A stretch of DNA of 64,000 nt from Chloroflexota bacterium (GTDB taxonomy: Bacteria; Chloroflexota; Anaerolineae; UBA4142). Position numbers and translations under genes: made by a program. The stretch is taken from NCBI GenBank assembly GCA_016215025.1, contig JACRMI010000164.1:124001-188000 (forward strand). Direction: 5' to 3'. Positions 26,703 to 34,330 of the stretch are shown here, one piece after another. The first letter of the stretch is position 1. Every line of letters starts with the position of its first letter. The notes under the pieces were generated by a model. It ran no database searches. It worked only from the letters and a program-made list of their open reading frames with translations, and was not told the origin of the DNA.

Positions 26703-27299
26703 CTACTGTTGGTTCTGAGTCGCGCCCCAGGTGATCTTCCCGCGGTCGAGACAACCCATCGCTTCGTAAACAAAGCCTTCTTGGGTCTGTTCCGCTATTG
26801 CGACAAAAGTTCCCTCCGTGCCACACGGATAGTATGGAGGGTCTCCGGGCAGGGGCGCACCGGGCTTGGTCACAAGAATTCCCACCATTCCGGTTTGCGT
26901 ACCCGCATCTCCGTTCGCATTGCCGTCCTCGGAGTAAATTCCCGCTACGTTCACGGAGACGTCCAAGGTGGCCGCGGCTGCCTTCAACGCTTTGCAGGTT
27001 GTGTACTGACCACCGGTAAAAGCGCGCACGGATGTCTCTGGCAAGATTGCCGAGATCCGAACTCCGTTGGTCGGGTCGTTCCACGTTAACTTTCCTTCAA
27101 GCCTGTTGTTGTTCTGGGCGTAGCAGGCGAAGTTAAGGCTAAAGGTTGCTTCACCGAGAATAAAGGTTCCCCCTGCTATATCACCATCAAACAATTGGAC
27201 AGTACCACGACCGCTGATGTTCTGGGGAACTACCCCGCCGCAGCCAACGACGATGAGCGCAAGCACGGCAATCAGCAAAACCAAACCTAGCTTTTTCAT
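26703..27299 (-). CDS. Small lipoprotein, paralogue of 30076-30624 (post-COAP-1-like fold suspected)
   Basis: 198 residues with a signal peptide and lipobox IVVGC. It is a clear paralogue of the protein at 30076-30624: both share MKKLGL..., GGTF..G.ATF, L.WND.TNGV, Q(Y/W)TTC and a C-terminal (F.)YEAMGCLD(R/K)G, with paired cysteines at matching places. The pattern of a glycine-rich first strand, ATF and W.D..NG recalls post-COAP-1-like secreted domains, but this is only a guess. It sits behind leader element B and before a GGCACC hairpin. AAAGGAGAAGACAAA precedes the ATG. Confidence 0.75.
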   Translation of the reverse strand: MKKLGLVLLIAVLALIVVGCGGVVPQNISGRGTVQLFDGDIAGGTFILGEATFSLNFACYAQNNNRLEGKLTWNDPTNGVRISAILPETSVRAFTGGQYTTCKALKAAAATLDVSVNVAGIYSEDGNANGDAGTQTGMVGILVTKPGAPLPGDPPYYPCGTEGTFVAIAEQTQEGFVYEAMGCLDRGKITWGATQNQQ

Positions 27300-27517
27300 T
27301 TTGTCTTCTCCTTTGAGACAACGTCCTCTTGGAGTGTGCGGTCTCCTTTACAAGAAGAATCGAGCGCCCCAGATTCAGGTTGAAGAGTGCGTTGCTTGTC
27401 TTCAGCGCAAAAATTTCTAGTACGTTCCCAGGAGACGTGAATCGTCAGTCACATTCTTGAACAAACTGAATGTACACCGCTAAAAAGATTTTCGATAGGC
27501 ATCTGCCTTCTTAACTA
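27296..27517 (-). repeat. Island leader, copy B (before lipoprotein 26703-27299)
   Basis: About 220 bp nearly identical to 30621-30842, with the conserved core at 27436-27517. It carries the Shine-Dalgarno AAAGGAGAAGACAAA and a GAGACAAC(G)TCCTC segment shared with copy C. It fills most of the gap to the next gene. Confidence 0.8.
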
Positions 27518-27619
27518 ATAGAGAAATCAAGTAAGAGTCGTAAGATGGGTGCATGGCAAAACGAAAATTTCATCTCACTGAAACTGACGCGGTGTAGCAC
27601 CACGAGTTATTAGGCGTCG

Positions 27620-29203
27620 TCAGGGACAGACGTTGTTGAATCGAAGCGGCGAGTAGCCCTTCAAACGAGCCCAGGTGCTGAACATATAGATCACTCGGTC
27701 ATTGCCGTTGTAGGTAGTGGATTCATAGTCATAGATCCCGTTCGAGCCAAAACTGGAGAACAGGACGACATGGCTTCCGGCTTCATTCATAACATCCCCG
27801 GGCAGCAGCGCACTGGTTGACCTGAGCTTCTTGGATACGGATGGGATCATGCGCGTGCTGTACTTGGTAGTTAGTTGCCACACTACGGTCACAAACCCTG
27901 AACAGTCGTCACCTCTTGAACAGTTCTCGACGGTACCCGTGCCGACGTCGCCAGCCTGCAAAGTGCCGGGATCCATATAGCCATTGAATTGACTCACAGT
28001 ATCCCATCCGCCCCAATCGTAGGACACGCTGGGATAGTCGCCAGCGCCCGTGATATAGCGGGGTTTGCCCCTGCCGGCACACGTGCCATCTGTGTTGGTC
28101 AAGCTGAGATATTTCACATTGTTAATGTACCCCAAGGCAGTGCTGATCATCGAGTCACGGGTAACGCAACCAAGTACTGCGGCTCCGTTGTATTCGTTGT
28201 TTTGAAGGTTCTTCTCCCCCGCAGACGCAGCGGGGAGAATGGGCTTTAATTCGCGCGAGAATCGCAAGCGTTGCACCTCCACCCGGTCAGGCCGCGTGAC
28301 CAGTGCGTAGACTCCACCGTCGGGGCTGACGGCAAGACCGTGAGCGACATGGGTATACTGCTCAGCCAGCGGCACACGTGCCAGACCCTGCAACTCACCG
28401 GCAGCGTTATAATGGCGCACGGTTTGATCCACCTGCACGCCTGAATCGGCGATAGCCACCTCATCTACGACGGCAAAGAAATCGTCGTCGGCGTTGACCC
28501 CGAGCAGGCGCAAGCCGCCCAAGCTGTGGGTCACGTTCACCTCAATATGTTTATCGTTCACAATGATGTGCCCGCGTGTAGCATTCGCCGCAGTCAAGTC
28601 TGCTGGACTAGCTTTGTACTGCCGACCATGCTGGGTATACCGATCCAGAGCGACCGGAGCGACCTTGCCATTAGCATCTGCGAGCTGGGAGACAAATGCG
28701 CCGCCCTCACGCTCGATCAGCACTTGACCCTGATCACCAACGGCAAACCCGCTCAAGCCGTTCGCGATGCCCCACTCTTTTGGTACTTGATAGCTTGCCA
28801 GCAACTTGCCATCAGGCGACAAACGTAGTACCCTGGGTATGATCGCCGCGATATCCAGCACCAAGATGTTGGAAGCAGTGATCTTGAGGTCACCGATCCC
28901 TACCACTTGATGATCCTTGAGGTTTATCGTGTTGAGCGCTTTGCCTTGGGAGCTGTAATGAAGGAGGCGGTTGCCGACTGTGTCAGCGATCCAGAAACTC
29001 CCATCCGGTGCAATCGCAAAGGCGGTCGGGCCCCAGGTCAGCATTTCAGGGCGCCCTCCGTGATACTGCACGCCATTTGGGCCGACTGGAATGATGAACA
29101 CTAGCTCAGGGGGATTTACGTCAGGGTAGCTAGCAGATGTGGTTGTCACCGTCAGGACGATGACTAGCAGGATAGCAAAGATTAAGGGACTTGTCTTTTT
29201 CAC
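27620..29203 (-). CDS. Secreted beta-propeller protein with C-terminal NlpC/P60-like domain
   Basis: 527 residues, GTG start after AAAGGAG, signal peptide about 1-24. Residues about 35-350 form NHL-like blades (FAIAPDGSFWIADTVGNRLL, VLRLSPDGKLLASY, GLAVSPDGGVYALV). The C-terminal part (about 360-527) has the NlpC/P60-type signature DDCSGFV (Cys434) and LPGDVMN...GSHVVLF (His478), with a distal polar residue not assigned. It may be a secreted cell-wall hydrolase or amidase guided by the propeller. The pairing is unusual and the catalytic role is inferred from two residues only. Confidence 0.75.
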   Translation of the reverse strand: MKKTSPLIFAILLVIVLTVTTTSASYPDVNPPELVFIIPVGPNGVQYHGGRPEMLTWGPTAFAIAPDGSFWIADTVGNRLLHYSSQGKALNTINLKDHQVVGIGDLKITASNILVLDIAAIIPRVLRLSPDGKLLASYQVPKEWGIANGLSGFAVGDQGQVLIEREGGAFVSQLADANGKVAPVALDRYTQHGRQYKASPADLTAANATRGHIIVNDKHIEVNVTHSLGGLRLLGVNADDDFFAVVDEVAIADSGVQVDQTVRHYNAAGELQGLARVPLAEQYTHVAHGLAVSPDGGVYALVTRPDRVEVQRLRFSRELKPILPAASAGEKNLQNNEYNGAAVLGCVTRDSMISTALGYINNVKYLSLTNTDGTCAGRGKPRYITGAGDYPSVSYDWGGWDTVSQFNGYMDPGTLQAGDVGTGTVENCSRGDDCSGFVTVVWQLTTKYSTRMIPSVSKKLRSTSALLPGDVMNEAGSHVVLFSSFGSNGIYDYESTTYNGNDRVIYMFSTWARLKGYSPLRFNNVCP

Positions 29204-29279
29204 GGCTGACTCCTTTCATGATGCGTAAAATGTAAAACGTGATATCTTTAATCTTTCTCCTTGAAATAGTTCATCCCGA

Positions 29280-29308
29280 GAGCGACGCCGGGAAATCCCG
29301 GCGCCGCC
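29280..29308 (-). terminator. GGCACC-type hairpin, copy 2
   Basis: GAGCGACGCCGGGA and TCCCGGCGCCGCC form a stem with a 2-nt loop. It follows the gene ending at 29436 and is followed by CATGCTGCAA, also present after copy 3. Confidence 0.6.
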
Positions 29309-29435
29309 ATGCTGCAAAGGCGCACTACAAATTCTCGTCTGTGGGGCAAGGGATAGCCCCACAGACGATGAATCCGTACCGGCGCGCCTGCTGGAAGCGC
29401 TGGATCAAGCCACTCGTAGAGCCGGTGGTACTTGA

Positions 29436-29948
29436 TTAGGGGGGCGGTGCAGCACATGAGACCGTGTGGTCAAAGTTCGCATCCGTAGGATTCAACTTCA
29501 TGATGTAGACGTCCCACGAACCGGTGAAAGTAGTCACTCCGGCTAGGTATCCAGGCAGTCGAACCCAATTCGTTGGCGGACCCGGAGTCCCAGTTTGGAG
29601 GGTAGCAGCCGAGTAATCCTGTCCGGTGTTCGACAAAAAAGTTACATACCAGGGGGTTCCCTCACCGAAATCGATGGTGTACTTCACGAAGTCTGGTCCG
29701 ATGACTGGGATGGTCGTCGCGTCAAACGGACACGTGAGTACTTCTGTGTGTGTACAATCGCCCTGATAGTCGCCGTGCGCTAGGTGCGCGGGCAACGCAT
29801 TGACCGACACCGTGATTGAGACCTCATCCGGTGTGTTCGGCATGTGACAGATCGTGACTTTATCGCCGCCCGCCGCAACGGATAGCGGCATAGCCATCAC
29901 GCCCACCAGGAGCGCAATGGTCAAGAACAACATTGCGAGCTTTTTCAT
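29436..29948 (-). CDS. Small secreted protein with CH..P...HLAHGD motif
   Basis: 170 residues from ATG 29948, signal peptide about 1-26. The start is set by AAAGGAGAAGACAAA and MKKLA, the same leader end as in the two lipoprotein cassettes; the open frame 33 nt further up is not used. The mature N-terminus has VTICHMPNTPDEVSITV...ALPAHLAHGDYQGDC, a motif known from many secreted bacterial proteins (Cys, His and Asp pattern, perhaps metal-binding) but without a known function to me. The rest is beta-rich. It is not a paralogue of its two neighbours. Confidence 0.72.
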   Translation of the reverse strand: MKKLAMLFLTIALLVGVMAMPLSVAAGGDKVTICHMPNTPDEVSITVSVNALPAHLAHGDYQGDCTHTEVLTCPFDATTIPVIGPDFVKYTIDFGEGTPWYVTFLSNTGQDYSAATLQTGTPGPPTNWVRLPGYLAGVTTFTGSWDVYIMKLNPTDANFDHTVSCAAPPP

Positions 29949-30027
29949 TTTGTCTTCTCCTTTTCTTGATTGCAACCACAATCAAGAAATCAAACCGAGG
30001 TGTTTCGCTTTACATTTGCCTCAAAGA

Positions 30028-30052
30028 GCGGCACCGAGAATCCCGGTGCCGC
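30028..30052 (-). terminator. GGCACC-type hairpin, copy 3
   Basis: GCGGCACCGAGA and TCCCGGTGCCGC pair almost perfectly, 24 bp after the lipoprotein gene ending at 30076. Confidence 0.65.
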
Positions 30053-30075
30053 CATGCTGCAATGTTTTCAAAGTG

Positions 30076-30624
30076 TTATTGTTGGAAGTTGAGGTTGCCC
30101 TTGTCGAGACAGCCCATCGCTTCGTAGGAAAAAGTATTGGAGTAGAGTTGTACCGCGACCCAAGGCGCAGTTCCTCCACACGGATCCATACCGTATGGAG
30201 CAAAGATTTGACCGGGCTTGCCTACAACAATTGTCACCTGTCCAACTGTCTCACCCTTGGCGTTAATGTAAGCCCCGGTAGCGGTGCCATCGAAGAATCC
30301 CAACTGCCCTTCGGCAGCCGTCATCAGTTGCTCGCAGGTGGTCCACTGACCTTGGGTCATCTCTGTGATACTGAGCCACGGTTGGCGTGCCGTGAATTGA
30401 ACCCCGTTGGTCTGGTCGTTCCACACGATGGTGCTCATCAACGCATCCTTGTGGTCATTGCACGTCGCGTTGATTGCGAAGGTAGCGGTACCGGTTTGGA
30501 AGGTGCCTCCTCCAACGTTACCATCTAGCAGGGCTAGCTGCCCGCCGCCGTGGACGGTCGGATCGCAGCCAACGAGAGCGAGCGCGGCAATTGCAATCAG
30601 CAAAAATAAACCTAGCTTTTTCAT
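30076..30624 (-). CDS. Small lipoprotein, paralogue of 26703-27299
   Basis: 182 residues, signal peptide with lipobox LALVGC. It shares with its paralogue the signal peptide start (MKKLGL), the order GGTFQTG.ATF, WNDQTNGV, QWTTC and YEAMGCLDKG, and the cysteine positions. The gene has leader C upstream and a GGCACC hairpin downstream. Both copies kept reading frames and cysteines while the middle diverged, so both are probably used. The function is unknown; an extracytoplasmic binding or structural role is likely. Confidence 0.75.
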   Translation of the reverse strand: MKKLGLFLLIAIAALALVGCDPTVHGGGQLALLDGNVGGGTFQTGTATFAINATCNDHKDALMSTIVWNDQTNGVQFTARQPWLSITEMTQGQWTTCEQLMTAAEGQLGFFDGTATGAYINAKGETVGQVTIVVGKPGQIFAPYGMDPCGGTAPWVAVQLYSNTFSYEAMGCLDKGNLNFQQ

Positions 30625-30842
30625 TTTGTCTTCTCCTTTGAGACAATGTCCTCTAGGAGTGTGCTGTTCCCTCTACCAGAGAGATCGTGCGCCCAGATTT
30701 GGTTTGACTAGCACGTTGTTTTTCTTCAGCACTAAAATTTTTCAGCGCGTTCCTAGCGGACGTGAATCGTCAATCACATTCTCGAACGAACCGAGCGCAC
30801 ATCGTTAGTAGTATTTTCGATAGGCACCTCCTTGCTTAACTA
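30621..30842 (-). repeat. Island leader, copy C (before lipoprotein 30076-30624)
   Basis: About 220 bp nearly identical to 27296-27517, with the core at 30761-30842. On the minus strand it begins at the stop codon of the small orphan gene (TTAGTTAAG) and runs to the lipoprotein start, so the promoter of the lipoprotein gene should lie inside it. Confidence 0.8.
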
Positions 30843-31184
30843 ACTCAGGATTTGTTCTTGCTTGTTGACGAGGTTCATTAAATCCTTCGCCGAAAACGCG
30901 GTGGAATATTGACCAGACAACACCAACACGTCTCCGCTCGCCTGACCCACGCCAACAAGCACGAGATGGGAACGAGATTTGAACAAAGTGATCAAGTCAC
31001 TTGGTTGCGCCGCCAGATCGAAAATAATCACATCTGCCGCCAATTCCTGCAAGCGCTGTCTTACCCCGATGTCTTGAACGTCAATCGATATAATTTCCAA
31101 GTCGGGCTGGTTCGCGCAGTTCACGGCGATTCCCGCCAGTGCAATCGAGTTTCCGTACAGAACGACGCGGCGTAAAGGATGCAT
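30840..31184 (-). CDS. Small orphan protein next to the two-component system
   Basis: 114 residues, ATG after AAGGAGAATAA. It has no membrane segment or signal peptide. The pattern RRVVLYGNSIALAGIA...LEIISID...ADVIIFDLA...HLVLVGV has the alternating beta-strands of a small Rossmann or receiver-like fold, but the Asp of a receiver domain is not evident. A frameshifted copy is at 21208-21670. The gene lies downstream of the response regulator in the same orientation, which suggests a role in that signalling system. This is inference. Confidence 0.65.
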   Translation of the reverse strand: MHPLRRVVLYGNSIALAGIAVNCANQPDLEIISIDVQDIGVRQRLQELAADVIIFDLAAQPSDLITLFKSRSHLVLVGVGQASGDVLVLSGQYSTAFSAKDLMNLVNKQEQILS

Positions 31185-31269
31185 TTATTCTCCTTGTCCG
31201 CTCTTCAATATAAGACAAGTTTCGCACGGTGACACTGTCGGAAACGACAGTCCTGTTGTGGAAAAAGCG

Positions 31270-31315
31270 ACAGTCCGGCTGGTGAGACCATTGATGGTCT
31301 CTCCAGCCGGACTGT
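31270..31315. terminator. Long perfect palindrome between regulator and orphan gene
   Basis: CAGTCCGGCTGG.GAGACCA and TGGTCTC.CCAGCCGGACTG form a stem of about 20 bp with a short loop. It could end the regulator transcript. No T-run. Confidence 0.55.
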
Positions 31316-31329
31316 TGTTACAGCCCAAT

Positions 31330-31440
31330 GTCATTCTGAGCAAAGCGTTCTTTGCGGAGCGAAGAATCTCATTCTCGGAAAACGAGATGCTTCGTCGCAG
31401 TGCAAAGCCCCCCTGCGGGAAAATCGCTCCTCAGCATGAC
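31330..31440. repeat. MITE-like repeat with GTCATTCTGAGC/GCATGAC ends
   Basis: It has GTCATTCTGAGC at one end, CTCAGCATGAC at the other, and inner inverted GAATCTCATTCTC/GAGATGCTTCG segments. It is related to 3689-3842 and 56420-56487 and shows no coding potential. Confidence 0.65.
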
Positions 31441-31456
31441 AACCCAAGCAGTTACG

Positions 31457-32104
31457 TTATGATCCAATCAATCCGTGACGTGCCGCATACGCAATGACCT
31501 GGCTACGATTTTGTAAATGCAACCGCGCCAGAATCTCACCCATGTGGTAGCGCACCGTACGCTCGCTGAGGTTCAACAGCGCGCCCACCTGGGGATAGGT
31601 CAGACCTTGCGCAACGAGCGTCAGGATTTCGTTCTCCCGTGCCGTCAGGTTAGACTCGTTCTCCTGCCTCGAAGCCGGGGCAGGGCGCGACTGGCGTGCG
31701 AACTCGTTCAGCAATCGAGCCGCCATCCCCGGGGCGAGCGGGGGTGAGTCTTGATCCATTTTAGCAAAGAATGCTAGAAACTCTTTCGCGTTGAGACTCT
31801 TGAGCAAATAGCCACTCGCGCCGCTCTTGATCGCTTCGAACAAATGCCCATCGTCTGCCGCCACCGTGAGCATGACGATCTTGACCTCCGGCATTTCCGC
31901 TTTGATCAGGCGCGTTGCCATCAGCCCATCCCAGCGCGGCATTTCAATGTCCATCAAAATGAGATCGGGGCGTAACCGGCGGGCTTGAGTCAGTGCGTCC
32001 AGTCCATCCATCGCCACACCGGCGACTTGATAGCCATGTGCCTGCAAAAGCCCTTGCAGTGATTCGAGAAAGAGCGCCTGATCGTCGACGAGCAGAACCT
32101 TCAT
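31457..32104 (-). CDS. Response regulator, NarL/FixJ family
   Basis: 215 residues from ATG 32104 (MKVLLVDDQ), preceded by GGAG; the longer frame up to 32305 lies within the kinase gene. The N-terminal receiver domain has acidic pocket DD (7-8) and phospho-acceptor Asp52 (LILMDIEMP), Thr in MLTVA and Lys in LLKSL. The C-terminal LuxR-type HTH reads LTAREN-EILTLVAQGL and LSERTVRYHMGEIL. It follows the kinase gene with one intervening base and is its likely partner. Targets may include the island's leader elements, but no binding site was proven. Confidence 0.93.
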   Translation of the reverse strand: MKVLLVDDQALFLESLQGLLQAHGYQVAGVAMDGLDALTQARRLRPDLILMDIEMPRWDGLMATRLIKAEMPEVKIVMLTVAADDGHLFEAIKSGASGYLLKSLNAKEFLAFFAKMDQDSPPLAPGMAARLLNEFARQSRPAPASRQENESNLTARENEILTLVAQGLTYPQVGALLNLSERTVRYHMGEILARLHLQNRSQVIAYAARHGLIGS

Positions 32105-32105
32105 A

Positions 32106-33830
32106 TCAATCTCCTTCAGAACGCTGTGGCTCTGCTTGCCTTTGCTGTTCCTCGAGAGGCACACACACGGTAAGCCGGGTACCCTGCCCGGGCGCGGAAT
32201 GCAACTTGAACGCGCCACCGACCCCCTCGGCGCGCTCGCGCATCGCGCGCAGTCCAAATCCTGGGTTGAACGCGAGCTGTGTCGGGTCAAAGCCGCGGCC
32301 ATCATCAGCGAGTGTGACCTCGAGCCGATCCTCGGAGCGGACTAGGGTGATACGCGCGCTGTGCGCCGTTGCGTGTTTCCGAACATTCGTCAACGCTTCT
32401 TGAATGATGCGCAGTAATTGCAGAGCCACGATAGAATCGATTGGTAGCCTCTCTAATTCGGGCGGCACCACCAATTCAATCGGGCACGCATAGTTTTCCT
32501 CAAACTTGCGCAAATAGTTTCGCAGACTCGCAATAAGATATCCTTCTGTTGGGAGAGCTATCTTGATTCCCAACAAATATTCGCGGATATCGGCGTTTGC
32601 CGCTTGTGTCGCCTCGGACAAACGACTCAATTGAGTGGCAACCTGCTGGGTCTCTCCCTTGGCTAGGAGGGTTTGGGCAGTCTCTGCTTGCAAGTGGGCT
32701 GAGGCGAGTGCTTGACCCAGGCAGTCGTGTAGTTCGCGCGCCAATCGTTCGCGCTCTTGCACGATTGCCAATATCCGTTGTTGCTGGAGAAGCTTTTCAC
32801 GCGTACGTCTCTGCTGGGTCACATCCTGGAGCGAAATGAGCTGTCCCAGCTTGAATCCGCGAGGATCGACCAAGGGTAAGGTGTGGACATGATAATATCT
32901 CGATTGACCTTCCCTATTCACGTTGATTTCGGTTTCCGCGATCTCTTCTTCTTTGATGAGGCTTGCCAATTCAGGATATGGGGCGAAGACCTGCAGAGCT
33001 GGGTGTCCAATGACGTTGCGGGAGGGCAACGCGAGCGTCACGCAGACGGCAGGGTTCACGTCGGCGATTCGGTTCTTGGCATCCAGGATGAGCAAACCGT
33101 CCACCATGCGTTTCATAGCCATATCCCGCCCCACCGGGACGACACCCAGCATGCCAAAGCGAAAAATGGCAATTGCACAAAGCAACCCGTTGATGTTAAA
33201 GACGAGTACCACCGGGTCAAGCGGTGCAATTGGATTAATGCCTGCCAGTTCGAGGAAAAAAGTGAGCAATGGTAGTATGGTAGCAAAAAATAACAAGAGC
33301 GCTTGCGAACGATAGACTCCTCTGAATCGAATGGAGAGTTTCAGAAACGAAAGACTGGCTATCAATGGAAGAAGAAAAACAAAACCCGCAAAAATAAAAT
33401 TCAGAGGACCTCTTTGGACGCGCACAAACGTATCCAACCAGAGGCGGGTCCAGAAGAGGTGATGTAGATCATTCGACAACATGATGATAATGATGAGAAA
33501 CGGAATGAGGTACAGCAGAAACAGATTACGGCGGGTCAACCACTTGCCGGGCTTGGCGTATTCGAGGGCGAAGCAGATCAAGGCAGTCAGAGCAGGGATT
33601 GCCGCCACAGCTTCTAATACGTGCCATAGAATCTTGCCCGACTCGGTGGTCGCCGCCATGTCAATAGCCGTGAACAGTGCCCACACTGCTATGAACGTTT
33701 GGTAGACAGCAAAAAAAGTCGCACCCGGCACGGTCCGATGTTTCCACGCATAGAGAGCCAGCGCGCCGGGGAAGATAGCCGAACCTAGCATCGGCCAGAT
33801 GTAAGGGGTATATTGATAATCAGGATTCAC
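32106..33830 (-). CDS. 7TM-PAS sensor histidine kinase (HisKA_3 type)
   Basis: 574 residues with a GTG start. Seven hydrophobic segments (about 10-230) match the N-terminal 7TM domain of histidine kinases. A PAS domain (about 240-350; GLLILDAKNRIADVNPA) follows, then a HisKA_3 dimerisation domain with phospho-acceptor His in RERLARELHDCLGQAL (about 370) and an ATPase domain with DDGRGFD and GFGLRAMRERA. It phosphorylates the response regulator encoded next. The signal is likely membrane-borne or small and hydrophobic, judging by the 7TM sensor. Confidence 0.93.
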   Translation of the reverse strand: MNPDYQYTPYIWPMLGSAIFPGALALYAWKHRTVPGATFFAVYQTFIAVWALFTAIDMAATTESGKILWHVLEAVAAIPALTALICFALEYAKPGKWLTRRNLFLLYLIPFLIIIIMLSNDLHHLFWTRLWLDTFVRVQRGPLNFIFAGFVFLLPLIASLSFLKLSIRFRGVYRSQALLLFFATILPLLTFFLELAGINPIAPLDPVVLVFNINGLLCAIAIFRFGMLGVVPVGRDMAMKRMVDGLLILDAKNRIADVNPAVCVTLALPSRNVIGHPALQVFAPYPELASLIKEEEIAETEINVNREGQSRYYHVHTLPLVDPRGFKLGQLISLQDVTQQRRTREKLLQQQRILAIVQERERLARELHDCLGQALASAHLQAETAQTLLAKGETQQVATQLSRLSEATQAANADIREYLLGIKIALPTEGYLIASLRNYLRKFEENYACPIELVVPPELERLPIDSIVALQLLRIIQEALTNVRKHATAHSARITLVRSEDRLEVTLADDGRGFDPTQLAFNPGFGLRAMRERAEGVGGAFKLHSAPGQGTRLTVCVPLEEQQRQAEPQRSEGD

Positions 33831-34173
33831 AATCTATTTCTCGAAAAGTGTGCTTACCACAGAACGTTGTTTAATGGCAACCTATCCGCATTGACAGAAT
33901 TGCTCGCTTCCCCCTCATCCTCCTTGTTCATTTCAAATACAAACGCCGCACGTTTCACTACCCAGTGAACCATACGGCGTAGAGATGAATGAAAATATGC
34001 GCGGGAGTGAATACCAGAAAACTCTATAGCAGAGTATACATGATTCTGTGACTTTGGGCAATAGCTATTCGTAATTTGCTCCAGAACTGCTGTTCACCAT
34101 CAAGAATACGTTCACCCCTGGCGAAAATACTTAGCGAATATAGCCAGAGGTATCAGTCACATAGTCTAATTGA
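33831..34173. other. Non-coding region upstream of the kinase gene
   Basis: No gene is seen. It holds the promoter region of the minus-strand two-component operon, but no clear -35/-10 pair was found. AT-rich, lower-GC sequence continues to the tRNA fragment. Confidence 0.55.
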
Positions 34174-34195
34174 GGTTTGACTCCCTCTCGCCCCA
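34174..34195 (+). repeat. attR-like repeat: 22-nt copy of the tRNA-Leu 3' end
   Basis: It matches 21072-21093 with one C/T difference and includes the full acceptor 3' strand and discriminator (TCGCCCCA). The D and anticodon arms are absent, so this is not a tRNA gene. Confidence 0.7.
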
Positions 34196-34204
34196 TCCGC
34201 AAAT

Positions 34205-34241
34205 AACTCGGCTCTTTGTTTTGAGCCGAGTTTATTTTTTC
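34205..34241 (+). terminator. Intrinsic terminator just past the tRNA fragment
   Basis: AACTCGGCTC pairs with GAGCCGAGTT, followed by TTATTTTTT. Its place 10 nt after the tRNA fragment fits an original tRNA terminator displaced by island insertion. Confidence 0.8.
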
Positions 34242-34269
34242 CTTGGCAATCCATAACTCTGTTCACATC

Positions 34270-34298
34270 TTCGACATTTGATTCTTTTGTGGTATAAT
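34270..34298 (+). promoter_or_regulatory. Promoter of the M50 peptidase gene
   Basis: TTCGAC (34270-34275), 17 nt, TATAAT (34293-34298). AGGAGA precedes the TTG start at 34331. Confidence 0.6.
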
Positions 34299-34330
34299 GA
34301 CGCGCGTTCGCTAATCACAGGAGACCCAAT

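Larger units (their letters stand above)
21094..34173. mobile_element. Putative 13-kb genomic island at tRNA-Leu(UAA)
   Basis: The segment is bounded by the tRNA 3' end and a 22-nt direct copy of it. Inside, every supported gene is on the minus strand, while flanking genes are all on the plus strand. The GCGCG-rich wording that is dense outside is much rarer inside. Contents are a two-component system, small secreted proteins and lipoproteins, S8 and M14 peptidases, an NlpC-like protein and a broken gene. No integrase, transposase or replication gene was found, so an inactive or passively mobilised island is the most that can be claimed. Confidence 0.6.

Noticed and set aside
31457-32305. A longer response regulator starting at 32305
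   Set aside because: The extra 67 codons lie within the kinase gene; the receiver domain begins at MKVLLVDDQ (32104) with an RBS.
21094-34173. An integrase or transposase within the island
   Set aside because: All six frames were read for tyrosine-recombinase, serine-recombinase or DDE-type motifs; none was found.
34174-34195. A second tRNA-Leu gene
   Set aside because: Only the 3' 22 nt are present; D and anticodon arms are missing.
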